Shown: in pieces, positions 1-6,714 of the stretch | Numbering within the stretch: position 1 is the first letter of the stretch | Layout: every line of letters begins with the position of its first letter | Assembly (NCBI GenBank): GCA_946478975.1 | Contig: CAMLEO010000174.1 | Location: forward strand, 1 to 14,769 | Direction of reading: 5' to 3' | DNA: 14,769 bases | Source: an uncultured Steroidobacter sp. | GTDB lineage: Bacteria; Pseudomonadota; Gammaproteobacteria; Steroidobacterales; Steroidobacteraceae | Notes under the pieces: model-generated | What the model saw: the letters and a program-made list of their open reading frames with translations, nothing else | Database searches by the model: none | What the model was told of the DNA's origin: nothing | Made by a program: the position numbers and the translations under genes

Positions 1-1080
1 GGCTTTGCGCTCGGGCAGATCGTTTATGGCCCGCTGCTGGATCGTTTCGGACGGCAGCGGCCGATTTACGTCGGCCTCGCCATTTACATTCTGGCGACTC
101 TCGGCTGCATGCTGGCAACGTCGTTCGAAAGCCTGCTGATTTTTCGTTTCATCGCTGCGCTGGGCGGCAGCGCGGCGACCGTGGGCGCGACGACGATGGT
201 GCGGGATCATTTTCCTCCCGAGCGGGCGGCGAAGGCGTTCGCAACGTTGATGCTGGTGCTGAGCGCGTCGCCATTACTGGCACCCACCATCGGCAGCTTC
301 ATGGCGGTGAGCCTCGGCTGGCGCGCATTGTTTGCTGCGTTGATGGTGCTGGCGGTGATCGACGTTGCACTGGTTGCGCTCGCCATTCCTCGCAGCTATC
401 GAGCCGACCCGTCGGTGAGCTTGCGAATCGCGCCGATGCTTCGAACGTTTCGCGAGGCGCTGGCGCAACCGCAGTTTCGCACTTACACGCTCGCGGGCTC
501 GTTGTCGTTCGCGGGATTGTTCGTGTTCGTCTCCGGCTCGCCCGCCGCTTTCATGCAAGGCTTTGGCGTTACGCCCAAAGGCTTCGGCGGCGTGTTCGCC
601 ATTCTCGCCGGCGGCATGATCTCCGGCGGGCAGTTGAATCACGTGCTGCTGCGTCTGACTGACAGTCGCCACGTGTTCCGACGCGCGCTGAACGTTCAAG
701 TGGTCGCCGGCGCTGTGTTCCTCATCTGCTCGCTGACATTCACGCTCACGCTGTGGCAGACCGTCGCGATGTTGTTCGTGTTCCTGGTGTGCGCGGGCAT
801 CACCTATCCGAACGCAGCCGCCCTCGCCCTGCAGCCGTTTACGAAGAACGTCGGCAGTGCGGCCTCGCTGCTTGGATTCATTCAACTCGGCGTCGGCGCA
901 CTCGCGGCGGCATTGGTTGGATTGCTGGACGTGCAAGGAATGTTGCCGATGGCCGTCGTCATGGGGATCTGCTCGGCCGTTGGCTGGTGCATCCTGCACT
1001 TCTCTGGCGTCAGCTCGGCTCAGTCTCCCGCTCTTGCGCCAGCTTCCACTCCCGAGGAGCAAGACCGCTCTGCGCTTTGA
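1..1080 (+). CDS. Bcr/CflA-type MFS drug efflux transporter, 5' end missing
   Basis: This is an inner-membrane proton-driven exporter of the major facilitator superfamily, drug:H+ antiporter-1 group (Bcr/CflA-like), expected to pump out small toxic compounds or antibiotics. The frame is open from base 1, so the N-terminus lies outside the window; 359 codons are visible where the family usually has about 390-410. The first visible residues (GFALGQIVYGPLLDRFGRQRP) match the cytoplasmic loop 2-3 motif A (G-x-L-x-D-R-x-G-R-R/K), which places the break just after the first helix. The rest alternates hydrophobic helices with short charged loops, as expected for a 12-helix transporter. The C-terminal tail is Ala/Pro/Ser/Glu-rich and its last 71 bases overlap the end of the convergent AraC gene. 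The family is clear; the substrate cannot be read from sequence. Confidence 0.92.
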   Translation, partial: GFALGQIVYGPLLDRFGRQRPIYVGLAIYILATLGCMLATSFESLLIFRFIAALGGSAATVGATTMVRDHFPPERAAKAFATLMLVLSASPLLAPTIGSFMAVSLGWRALFAALMVLAVIDVALVALAIPRSYRADPSVSLRIAPMLRTFREALAQPQFRTYTLAGSLSFAGLFVFVSGSPAAFMQGFGVTPKGFGGVFAILAGGMISGGQLNHVLLRLTDSRHVFRRALNVQVVAGAVFLICSLTFTLTLWQTVAMLFVFLVCAGITYPNAAALALQPFTKNVGSAASLLGFIQLGVGALAAALVGLLDVQGMLPMAVVMGICSAVGWCILHFSGVSSAQSPALAPASTPEEQDRSAL

Positions 1081-1852
1081 AGGCGCGGGACAACGCGGCC
1101 TCGCTGCCGTAGCCCACATCGATTGCAATCATTTTCAACGGCCGGCCTCGACGCAGCGCCTGCTGCGCGAGGCTCACGCGCCAGCTCTGCAGATAAGCGC
1201 CGGGCGTGCAGCCGACGGTGTCGCGAAAGGCATCGGCGAACACACTGCGTGACATGCCCGCCGCTTCGGCGAGCGCTTCCAACGACCATTCCTTCGCCGG
1301 CTGCTCGTGCATGGCGATCAACGCGTTGCGCAGCTTCGGATGCGCCATGCCGGCGAGCATGCCGCTGCGAATGCTGCCGGCCTGCATCAGGTGACGCAGC
1401 ACCTGAATCAACACGACTTCGAACAATCGATCAACCAGCGCGTGACGGCCGCAACGTTGATTGAACGCTTCATCGAACAACAGCGACAGCACACTTTCCG
1501 CGCCCTCGATCTTCGCCAGCGGCAAACAAACGAATCGCGGCAAGGCCGAGGCGATCGGGTTCGCGGCTCCGCCATCGAACTGCAGGTTCGCGCACGCCAT
1601 GTCGGCACCACGCCTGGCATCGGTGACAAAGCGATGCGCGAGCGGCCTCGGATAGAGCAGCAGGCTCGGATCCGTAATGTGCAACGTCGGCTCGCCCGCA
1701 TGCGTCACATCGATCGGCCCCGAGCGCACCAGGTGCAGCTGGCCGACGTCGCCGGTGGCTGGCAAGTCGTTGATCCCGCACAGCGCGCCGGAATGGAACA
1801 TGCGCGCTCGCACGGCGAAGTGATTCAGCAGCGCTTCCAGCCGATCGGCCAT
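1010..1852 (-). CDS. AraC-family regulator with N-terminal cupin (Cupin_6-like) domain
   Basis: This is a DNA-binding transcription regulator of 280 residues. Residues 1-182 look like the cupin-type sensor domain common in AraC regulators of this size. The C-terminal third carries the double helix-turn-helix: HTH1 about 191-212 (LEALAEAAGMSRSVFADAF), HTH2 about 239-262 (I-A-x-D-V-G-Y-x-S-E-A-A-L-S-R-A-F), ending in the family signature G-x-A-P-R-E-W. I chose ATG 1852 because AGGA sits 8 bases upstream; an in-frame TTG at 1870 would add six residues. The gene is divergent from ohr and convergent with the MFS gene, so either could be a target. Two direct repeats 21 bp apart lie at its start and suggest autoregulation. 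The effector is unknown. Confidence 0.93.
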   Translation of the reverse strand: MADRLEALLNHFAVRARMFHSGALCGINDLPATGDVGQLHLVRSGPIDVTHAGEPTLHITDPSLLLYPRPLAHRFVTDARRGADMACANLQFDGGAANPIASALPRFVCLPLAKIEGAESVLSLLFDEAFNQRCGRHALVDRLFEVVLIQVLRHLMQAGSIRSGMLAGMAHPKLRNALIAMHEQPAKEWSLEALAEAAGMSRSVFADAFRDTVGCTPGAYLQSWRVSLAQQALRRGRPLKMIAIDVGYGSEAALSRAFKAQSGLAPREWKLAQERETEPS

Positions 1853-1854
1853 TG

Positions 1855-1883
1855 TCGGATTCCTGATCAAGTTTTTCGGATTC
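1855..1883. promoter_or_regulatory. Candidate AraC operator: two direct repeats with 21-bp period
   Basis: The octamer TCGGATTC occurs at 1855-1862 and again at 1876-1883, exactly 21 bp start to start, i.e. two helical turns. AraC-family proteins typically bind directly repeated half-sites with about this spacing. The proximal copy overlaps the ribosome binding site of the AraC gene, so binding would be expected to repress it. The spacer to ohr is only 116 bp, so the same site could also act on ohr. Binding itself is inference. Confidence 0.4.
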
Positions 1884-1968
1884 TACGTGACTGCGCGTCG
1901 GCCCCGCAGCCGTACAGTTCAATCCGCCAACCGGCAACGACATCGAAGCGAAGAATCAGGAGCCCGAT

Positions 1969-2397
1969 ATGTCCATCGAGAAAGTGCTTTACACTGCCCA
2001 AGCCACCGCGACCGGAGGCCGCGACGGCCGCGCCGTTTCCTCCGACAACGTTCTCAACATCCAACTCTCGACGCCTCGCGAGCTCGGTGGTGGCGGCGGC
2101 CCCGGGACCAATCCCGAACAGTTGTTTGCAGCGGGCTACTCGGCGTGCTTTCTCGGCGCACTGAAATTTGTCGCGGGCAAAGAGAAGGTCGCACTCCCGG
2201 CGGACACGACTGTGACCGGCCGAGTGGGCATTGGCGCGATCCCGACGGGCTTCGGCATTCAGGCCGAGCTGCGCATCTCGGTGCCCGGCCTGCCACGTGA
2301 AAAAGTTCAGGCGCTGGTCGACAAGGCGCACATCGTGTGCCCGTACTCGAACGCCACTCGCGGCAACATCGACGTGAACCTGGTGGTTGTCGAATAA
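1969..2397 (+). CDS. ohr: Ohr, organic hydroperoxide reductase (OsmC/Ohr family)
   Basis: This 142-residue cytoplasmic peroxidase reduces organic and fatty-acid hydroperoxides with thiol cofactors; in known Ohr proteins these are lipoyl-protein dithiols. All catalytic positions are visible: peroxidatic Cys60 in AAGYSACF, resolving Cys124 in [13 protein letters not shown], and the activating Arg18 and Glu50. The N-terminal [13 protein letters not shown] and the C-terminal [13 protein letters not shown] are hallmarks of Ohr rather than OsmC. Length is normal for the family. AGGAG at 1958-1962, six bases before the ATG, fixes the start. The usual MarR-type regulator OhrR is not adjacent; instead a divergent AraC regulator shares the 116-bp upstream spacer. 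A strong hairpin follows the stop codon. Confidence 0.96.
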   Translation: MSIEKVLYTAQATATGGRDGRAVSSDNVLNIQLSTPRELGGGGGPGTNPEQLFAAGYSACFLGALKFVAGKEKVALPADTTVTGRVGIGAIPTGFGIQAELRISVPGLPREKVQALVDKAHIVCPYSNATRGNIDVNLVVVE

Positions 2398-2404
2398 CGT
2401 TGCA

Positions 2405-2435
2405 ACGAGCCGCCGGTGACACGCCGGCGGCTCGT
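2405..2435. terminator. Hairpin between convergent genes, probable bidirectional terminator
   Basis: A perfect 12-bp inverted repeat (ACGAGCCGCCGG at 2405-2416, CCGGCGGCTCGT at 2424-2435) with a 7-base loop fills the 42-bp gap between the ohr stop and the stop of the convergent HD-domain gene. There is no clear U-run on either side, so it may pause or protect mRNA 3' ends rather than terminate by itself. Confidence 0.65.
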
Positions 2436-2439
2436 GAAT

Positions 2440-3054
2440 CTAACCTCGCAAACGCGCGATCGCTTGCGACAGATTGAGCCTCGCACGGCTCTCGTAACGA
2501 TCGCGAAACAGGTCCGTCGTATAGATCTGTGGGCGAGCGAGGAACGATTCGAGAATCCCGGCGCGCTTGCGTCGAAACAAGAGCGACGGCACCCAGCGAT
2601 ATTCCTCGCGAACGTTGACTTCGAATTCGGCGTAAGCCGCCTCGTCGACGCCGAGGATCGACAGATCGATATCGACAACCAGTCGCGAATCGGCGTCGCT
2701 GGCAACCGCTTCGTGACGAGTGGCGAGAATGTGATCGCGCACTCGATTCACTCGTTCGGCGCTCACATGATTCCGAGCCAGCAGCTCGCACGCCCAATCC
2801 GCGCTGCGCTCCTCGTTCCTGCTCGAATGCGGATCGTAGATGGCATCATGAAACCACAGCGCCAGCTCGACTTCGGCCGGCTCACGCGCCAGCGCCTTCG
2901 CCAAATCCAGCTCGCGCAGGCAATGCTCGATGTGTTTAGTGGTGTGATAGCGGCGATGCTTCTCCGAGTACGCCTCCACTAGCGCATCGAAACATTTGGG
3001 CTCCTCGCCCATGCCGAGCCCGGCGAGCAACCGATTCCATCGATCTCGATCCAC
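2440..3054 (-). CDS. HD-domain metal-dependent phosphohydrolase-like protein
   Basis: This soluble protein of about 204 residues resembles the predicted metal-dependent HD-superfamily phosphohydrolases (COG4339-like; homologues are often misnamed after an NMDA-receptor subunit). Metal-binding positions are visible: H37 and H41 in RRYHTTKHIEHC, the H69-D70 pair in ALWFHDAIYDP, and a later Asp in D-I-D-L-S-I-L-G (128-135). The substrate is not known for the family. I chose GTG 3054 because GGAG lies six bases upstream; TTG 3066 in the same frame would add four residues but has no good ribosome binding site. It lies 45 bp downstream of the quinone reductase on the same strand, so the two may share a transcript. 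Its 3' end meets the hairpin shared with ohr. Confidence 0.85.
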   Translation of the reverse strand: MDRDRWNRLLAGLGMGEEPKCFDALVEAYSEKHRRYHTTKHIEHCLRELDLAKALAREPAEVELALWFHDAIYDPHSSRNEERSADWACELLARNHVSAERVNRVRDHILATRHEAVASDADSRLVVDIDLSILGVDEAAYAEFEVNVREEYRWVPSLLFRRKRAGILESFLARPQIYTTDLFRDRYESRARLNLSQAIARLRG

Positions 3055-3099
3055 GGGTGTCTCCAAGCATCGCAGTCGTTGCGAGCTTACACCGCGAAG

Positions 3100-3882
3100 T
3101 CATTTGTCCGCGAGATGGATGTCCAACCCTTCGCGCCCTGCGCTCAAGCCGGGCTTCAGCAGCATCGAGGGGATTTCGTAATCGCCGCCGTTCTGCATTC
3201 GATAGGGAATCGGTGCCGTTTCGAACAACGTATCCAACCGCTCACCCAGCGCATCCAGCGACGCTTGATAGCGCGCTTGATCGAGCCGGCTCGTGTGATA
3301 AATCACGAACGGCGGCAGTACATCGAAGCCGGGATAGTAAAGAACGCCGTGATTGATCGGGAACAACAGATCGTCCATGCGTCCGTTGATGCCACGCGCC
3401 GCGTAATGCGATTCCCAACCACCGGTGGTCACCATCAGCATCGCGCGCTTGCCCTTGAAGGTGCCTTCACCGTACCGGTCGCCCCAGCGGCGATCGGAGT
3501 GCTCGCCGACACCGTACGCAAAACCATAGGCATACACGCGCTCGACCCAGCCTTTCAGGATCGCGGGCATGGAGAACCACCACAGCGGAAACTGCAGGAT
3601 CAGCGCGTCGGCCCAGCGCAGCTTGCGCTGCTCCTCGGCGATGTCCGGAGACTGGGTTCCGGTTTCGAACGCGTGCTTGGAGGCAGTTTCGACCTTGAGC
3701 GCTTTGCCCGGATCGTGCTCCAGAAAGTCAGCGTGCGTGATGGACGGCTGCCATCCCATCGCGTACAGGTCTGAAACAATGACATCGTGACCTGCACGGC
3801 GCAGGCGCTGGACGGTGAAGTCCCGCAGCGATCCGTTCAAGGAGCGCGGCTCCGGATGGGCATAGACGATCAGTACATTCAT
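3100..3882 (-). CDS. NAD(P)H quinone oxidoreductase, flavodoxin-like fold (MdaB/NQO family)
   Basis: This is a 260-residue cytoplasmic flavoprotein of the flavodoxin_2 group, expected to reduce quinones or similar electrophiles by two electrons from NAD(P)H using bound FAD or FMN. Diagnostic segments are the N-terminal nucleotide-binding strand and loop MNVLIVYAHPEPRSLNGSL, the flavin-contacting FPLWWFSMPAILKGWVERV (98-116), and the TTGG loop (152-155). The reading frame stays open upstream to 4041, but ATG 3882 is preceded by GAGGGA at a spacing of five and the family motif begins directly after it. The gene is divergent from a LysR gene 85 bp away, a common layout in which the regulator controls the oxidoreductase. 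The HD-domain gene follows on the same strand. Confidence 0.93.
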   Translation of the reverse strand: MNVLIVYAHPEPRSLNGSLRDFTVQRLRRAGHDVIVSDLYAMGWQPSITHADFLEHDPGKALKVETASKHAFETGTQSPDIAEEQRKLRWADALILQFPLWWFSMPAILKGWVERVYAYGFAYGVGEHSDRRWGDRYGEGTFKGKRAMLMVTTGGWESHYAARGINGRMDDLLFPINHGVLYYPGFDVLPPFVIYHTSRLDQARYQASLDALGERLDTLFETAPIPYRMQNGGDYEIPSMLLKPGLSAGREGLDIHLADK

Positions 3883-3943
3883 GGCGGTCCCTCGTAAAGC
3901 GATGACGAGCACTATGCCGCGACGATCTGTATAGTTGAAATGA

Positions 3944-3963
3944 ATAGTTTTGATACGGGCTAT
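3944..3963. promoter_or_regulatory. Possible LysR operator between divergent genes
   Basis: The spacer between the quinone reductase and the LysR gene is AT-rich compared with its surroundings. It holds a short dyad, ATAG (3944-3947) and CTAT (3960-3963) with 12 bases between, plus a direct repeat ATAGTT (3931-3936 and 3944-3949). LysR proteins bind interrupted dyads in such positions. The arms are only four bases, so this is a weak call. No convincing -35/-10 pair was found for either gene. Confidence 0.25.
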
Positions 3964-3967
3964 AGCG

Positions 3968-4852
3968 ATGGATAATCTGCGGCGGGTCGACCTCAACCTG
4001 CTGGTGACGCTGGAGACGCTGCTCACCGAGCGCAGCGTCACGCGCGCCGCGAAGCGGCTGCACCTGAGCCAACCTTCGGTCAGCGTACAGCTGCGAAAAC
4101 TGCGTGAAATTTTTTCCGATCCGCTGTTATCACCCGCGCCCGGCGGAATGTTACCTACGACGCGCGCGCAGGCGCTGCTGCCAGAGATTCAATCTGCGCT
4201 CGCCGGCGTTCGACGAGTCGTGAGCCAAGCCGCCGCGTTCGATCCGAAGACAGCACAACTCACCTGGCAAATCGCTGCCGCGGATTACGCAGAATATGCG
4301 GTGCTGTTACCGCTGCTGACTAAATTGCGCCGAGCGGCGCCTGGCGTTCGCATCTCGGTGCGCCAGGCGAGTCATGCGAAGATGTTCAAACAATTGGACA
4401 GCGGCGCCATCGATCTGGCGTTTCTCGCCATGGACACGCTGCCCAGTCACCTGCATCACCGCATCTTGTACAACGAGCATTACGTGCTGGTCGCGCGCAA
4501 AGGTCACCCGGCGCTGAAACGCAAGCTGACGTTGGAAACATTCTGCGAGCTGGAGCACATCGTCGTGTCGCCCGAAGGCGGCGGCTTCAAAGGCGTGACC
4601 GATGCGATGCTGGAAAGCCGCCGCCGCAAACGCCACGTTTCGCTGTCGACTCAGCACTTTCTGTTTGTGCCTGAAGTCGTCGCGCAAACCGACCTGGTCG
4701 CGGTCGCGCCGTATCGGCTGGTAAAGGATCGCGCCGATCGGCTGCAGATCCTCACGCCGCCATTGCCCATTCCCTCTTACGATATGGCGATGATCTGGCA
4801 CGAGCGCTCGCACGCAGACGCCGCGCATGCATGGCTGCGAGAGCAGGTCTAG
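3968..4852 (+). CDS. LysR-family transcription regulator
   Basis: This 294-residue DNA-binding regulator has an N-terminal winged helix-turn-helix (about residues 8-67; V-T-R-A-A-K-R-L-H-L-S-Q-P-S-V-S-V-Q-L-R-K-L-R) and a C-terminal periplasmic-binding-protein-like effector domain (about 92-290). The local style (LNLLVTLETLLTERSVTRAA) is that of the NodD/LinR-like branch of LysR proteins. ATG 3968 is preferred because the LysR pattern begins right after it; an upstream TTG at 3950 in the same frame would add six residues. The ribosome binding site is weak. Divergent orientation to the quinone reductase suggests that this gene is its main target. The second LysR gene begins 10 bp after the stop, so the two are probably cotranscribed. 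Confidence 0.93.
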   Translation: MDNLRRVDLNLLVTLETLLTERSVTRAAKRLHLSQPSVSVQLRKLREIFSDPLLSPAPGGMLPTTRAQALLPEIQSALAGVRRVVSQAAAFDPKTAQLTWQIAAADYAEYAVLLPLLTKLRRAAPGVRISVRQASHAKMFKQLDSGAIDLAFLAMDTLPSHLHHRILYNEHYVLVARKGHPALKRKLTLETFCELEHIVVSPEGGGFKGVTDAMLESRRRKRHVSLSTQHFLFVPEVVAQTDLVAVAPYRLVKDRADRLQILTPPLPIPSYDMAMIWHERSHADAAHAWLREQV

Positions 4853-4862
4853 CGAGAGGTTT

Positions 4863-5768
4863 ATGGAAATCGAAGATATCAACGATCTGTACCTGTTCGC
4901 CCGAGTCGTGGAGGCGGGCGGATTCGCGGCCGCCGAGCGCGATACCGGCATTCCCAAGTCGCGACTCAGCCGGCGAATCGCAGCACTCGAAAAGCAACTC
5001 GGTGTGCGCCTGATTCATCGCTCCGCTCACGCATTCAGCGTCACTGATGCGGGCCAAGGTGTGTATCGTCACGCGCGAGCCATTGCGGATGAAGCGCAGG
5101 CAGCCGTTGCAACTGTCGCCGAAACGCTCAGCGAGCCCAGCGGCCTCGTGCGTATCAGCACGTCGACGCTCACGGCCGAGTTGCATCTCGCCGGCTGGCT
5201 CGGCGAATTCAGCGCCCGCCATCCGAAGGTGCGCATCGCCTTGGAGCTGTCGAATCGCTTCGTCGACATGCTCGCAGAAGGCGTGGACCTCGCGATCCGC
5301 TTTTCCACCGCTCCGCTGGTGTCCGCCGACATCGTCGCCCGTCCGCTCGGTGTATCGCAGATGGCGCTCGTTGCAAGCCCGGCGTTGCTCGAAAAGCATA
5401 GCACGCCCGCGGAGCTCGCCGACCTGTCGAAGCTGCCCACGCTTGGACAGGGAACATTGGACTCGATTCGGCCGTGGTCATTCAAAGCACCGGACGGATC
5501 AGTGATCACGCATCGTCCCGAGCCGCGCTTCGTCATCGACAACATCATCGCTCTACGCGAGGCGGCGATTCAGGGCGCGGGAATCATTCAACTGCCGTGG
5601 GAGGCATGTCGCGAGGCCATTGAACGCGGTGAGTTGCGCGTGCTGCTCGAACAATACCCGTCGGTGAGTACTGGCATTTATTGTATTTATCCCAGCCGAG
5701 TGGGAATGCCTGCGGCGGTTCGAGCACTCGTGAGCTTTCTCGAACAACGCTACCGCACCCGCAATTGA
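4863..5768 (+). CDS. LysR-family transcription regulator (CrgA-like)
   Basis: This 301-residue LysR regulator has an HTH at about residues 5-64 (F-A-A-A-E-R-D-T-G-I-P-K-S-R-L-S-R-R-I-A) and the CrgA/PBP2-type effector domain from about 91 on (EPSGLVRIST...AEGVDLAIRF). The segment PKSRLSRRIAALEKQLGVRL is typical of the branch that often regulates nearby oxidoreductases. The start is ATG 4863, just after the purine-rich GAGAGG at 4854-4859, which is close to the ATG; an in-frame ATG at 4827 would run into the preceding gene. The SDR lies 101 bp downstream on the same strand and is the likeliest target. Two adjacent LysR genes in one direction are probably expressed together but belong to different subfamilies, so they are not a recent duplication. 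Confidence 0.93.
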   Translation: MEIEDINDLYLFARVVEAGGFAAAERDTGIPKSRLSRRIAALEKQLGVRLIHRSAHAFSVTDAGQGVYRHARAIADEAQAAVATVAETLSEPSGLVRISTSTLTAELHLAGWLGEFSARHPKVRIALELSNRFVDMLAEGVDLAIRFSTAPLVSADIVARPLGVSQMALVASPALLEKHSTPAELADLSKLPTLGQGTLDSIRPWSFKAPDGSVITHRPEPRFVIDNIIALREAAIQGAGIIQLPWEACREAIERGELRVLLEQYPSVSTGIYCIYPSRVGMPAAVRALVSFLEQRYRTRN

Positions 5769-5772
5769 GCTC

Positions 5773-5866
5773 GCGTTCCAGAAATGGAACGCCGTGGCTT
5801 CATTCGTGAAGCTACCAGTGCGGGGTGCGCGCCCCTAGTTTTGTGCCACCTGTACTTTGGAGGCAC
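5773..5866 (+). promoter_or_regulatory. Highly structured spacer upstream of the SDR gene, possible RNA regulator or operator
   Basis: Four consecutive dyads fill the 101-bp gap. First, GCGTTCCA/TGGAACGC (5773-5780/5785-5792) is a perfect 8-bp stem with a GAAA tetraloop. Second, a 9-bp stem with one G-U pair (5794-5802/5807-5815) has a TTCG tetraloop. Third, GGGG/CCCC (5822-5825/5832-5835) is followed by TAGTTTTG. Fourth, GTGCCACC (5843-5850) can pair with GGAGGCAC (5859-5866) with one A-A mismatch, which would hide the SDR ribosome binding site. Also, GTGGC at 5794-5798 could pair with GCCAC at 5845-5849 as an alternative fold. What is seen is the pairing potential; regulation is inference. 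The first dyad could instead be an operator for the upstream LysR. Confidence 0.45.
5822..5843 (+). terminator. Short G/C hairpin with T-rich tail, possible attenuator
   Basis: GGGG-6-CCCC followed by TAGTTTTG lies 27 bases before the SDR start codon. The stem is only four G-C pairs and the T-run is four long, so termination would be partial. It could reduce read-through from the LysR pair into the SDR gene. Confidence 0.3.
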
Positions 5867-5869
5867 ATC

Positions 5870-6607
5870 ATGAAACTGGCAGGACAAGTAGCGGTGGTGA
5901 CTGGCGCATCTCGTGGCATTGGCGCAGCCGTGGCACGCAAACTCGCGAAGGACGGCGCTGCCGTCGCGCTCATCTATCAATCGCAGCGTGAAGCGGCAGA
6001 AGCCGTCGCGGCGGACATTCGCAAAGCAGGCGGCCGGGCGGCCGTCTTTCAGGCGGATGTGACCAACGAATCTGCATTGAAATCAGTGGCACAGCAGGTT
6101 GCGGCCGAGTTCGGTCCGATCAGCATCCTTGCTCACATCGCAGGCGTGTTCGGCGCCGCGCCGGTGGGAGACATCACGCGCGAATTGTTCGATCAGCAAT
6201 TCGTCGTGAACACCTGGAGCGTCGTGACGACGACGCAAGCAGTCCTGCCGTACTTCTCGACCAAGGGCGGCAGCATCGTGAACGTGTCCACCAGTTTGGT
6301 GCACGATCCGGGCAATGGCACCGCCGTCTATTCAGCAAGCAAGGCCGCGCTCGAAACGTTGACCTTCGGCTTCGCGAAAGAGCTTGGCGCGCGTGGCATT
6401 CGCGTGAACGCCGTGGCCCCGGCCATCACGCGCACCGACATGACGGCTGGCATTCCGCAGCCTCATCTGGATCACGAGCGCTCGCTCACTCCACTGGGCC
6501 GGCTCGCGGAGCCCGAGGATATCGCGGACGTCGTGTCGTTCCTCGCTTCCAACGATGCACGCTGGGTCACCGGACGAACGCTTCTGACCGATGGTGGAAG
6601 AATGTGA
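5870..6607 (+). CDS. Short-chain dehydrogenase/reductase (classical SDR)
   Basis: This 245-residue soluble NAD(P)-dependent oxidoreductase of the classical SDR family has the cofactor motif T-G-A-S-R-G-I-G at residues 11-18, the structural Asp (QADV, 61-64), Asn114 of the catalytic tetrad, and the active-site Y154-S-A-S-K158. The end, VTGRTLLTDGGRM, matches the usual V-x-G-x-x-x-x-x-D-G-G terminus. Counting back 13 residues from Tyr154, where the catalytic Ser normally sits, gives Thr141, flanked by Ser140 and Ser142. The NNAG motif is replaced by AHIAG (88-92). TTGGAGG at 5857-5863 with six-base spacing fixes ATG 5870. It follows a LysR gene on the same strand through a structured spacer. 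The substrate cannot be inferred; FabG-like 3-oxoacyl reductase activity is not implied. Confidence 0.92.
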   Translation: MKLAGQVAVVTGASRGIGAAVARKLAKDGAAVALIYQSQREAAEAVAADIRKAGGRAAVFQADVTNESALKSVAQQVAAEFGPISILAHIAGVFGAAPVGDITRELFDQQFVVNTWSVVTTTQAVLPYFSTKGGSIVNVSTSLVHDPGNGTAVYSASKAALETLTFGFAKELGARGIRVNAVAPAITRTDMTAGIPQPHLDHERSLTPLGRLAEPEDIADVVSFLASNDARWVTGRTLLTDGGRM

Positions 6608-6644
6608 TCGTTTGAGTCGACGCGCAAATTGGGAATTGGATCTC

Positions 6645-6672
6645 TGGTGCTGGACGCCGCCGTCCAGCATCA
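6645..6672 (+). terminator. 12-bp hairpin downstream of the SDR gene
   Basis: TGGTGCTGGACG (6645-6656) pairs with CGTCCAGCATCA (6661-6672) with one G-T pair and a four-base loop CCGC. It lies 37 bases after the SDR stop. There is no T-run after it, so it may mark or protect the 3' end rather than act as a standard intrinsic terminator. Confidence 0.4.
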
Positions 6673-6714
6673 TGTCCGTGCGCAAAGGACGACGCACCTA
6701 TCTCGCACGGACTC

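Noticed and set aside
274..1128. 284-residue open frame on the minus strand opposite the MFS gene
   Set aside because: Its product is rich in Gln, His, Arg and Glu with no domain logic, as expected for the antisense of a GC-rich membrane-protein gene; the plus-strand MFS motif is clear.
1307..2164. 285-residue open frame on the plus strand across the AraC gene and into ohr
   Set aside because: It is antisense to a clear AraC HTH and runs into ohr in the wrong frame.
2054..2797. 247-residue open frame on the minus strand across ohr and the HD gene
   Set aside because: It overlaps two well-supported genes and is Arg/Ser-rich in shadow style.
3883..4041. N-terminal extension of the quinone reductase
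   Set aside because: It overlaps the divergent LysR coding region, is Arg/Ser-rich, and precedes the family's true N-terminal strand, which starts at ATG 3882 with a good ribosome binding site.
3968..5768. The two adjacent LysR genes as a tandem duplication
   Set aside because: Their HTH and effector regions differ throughout and belong to different LysR branches.
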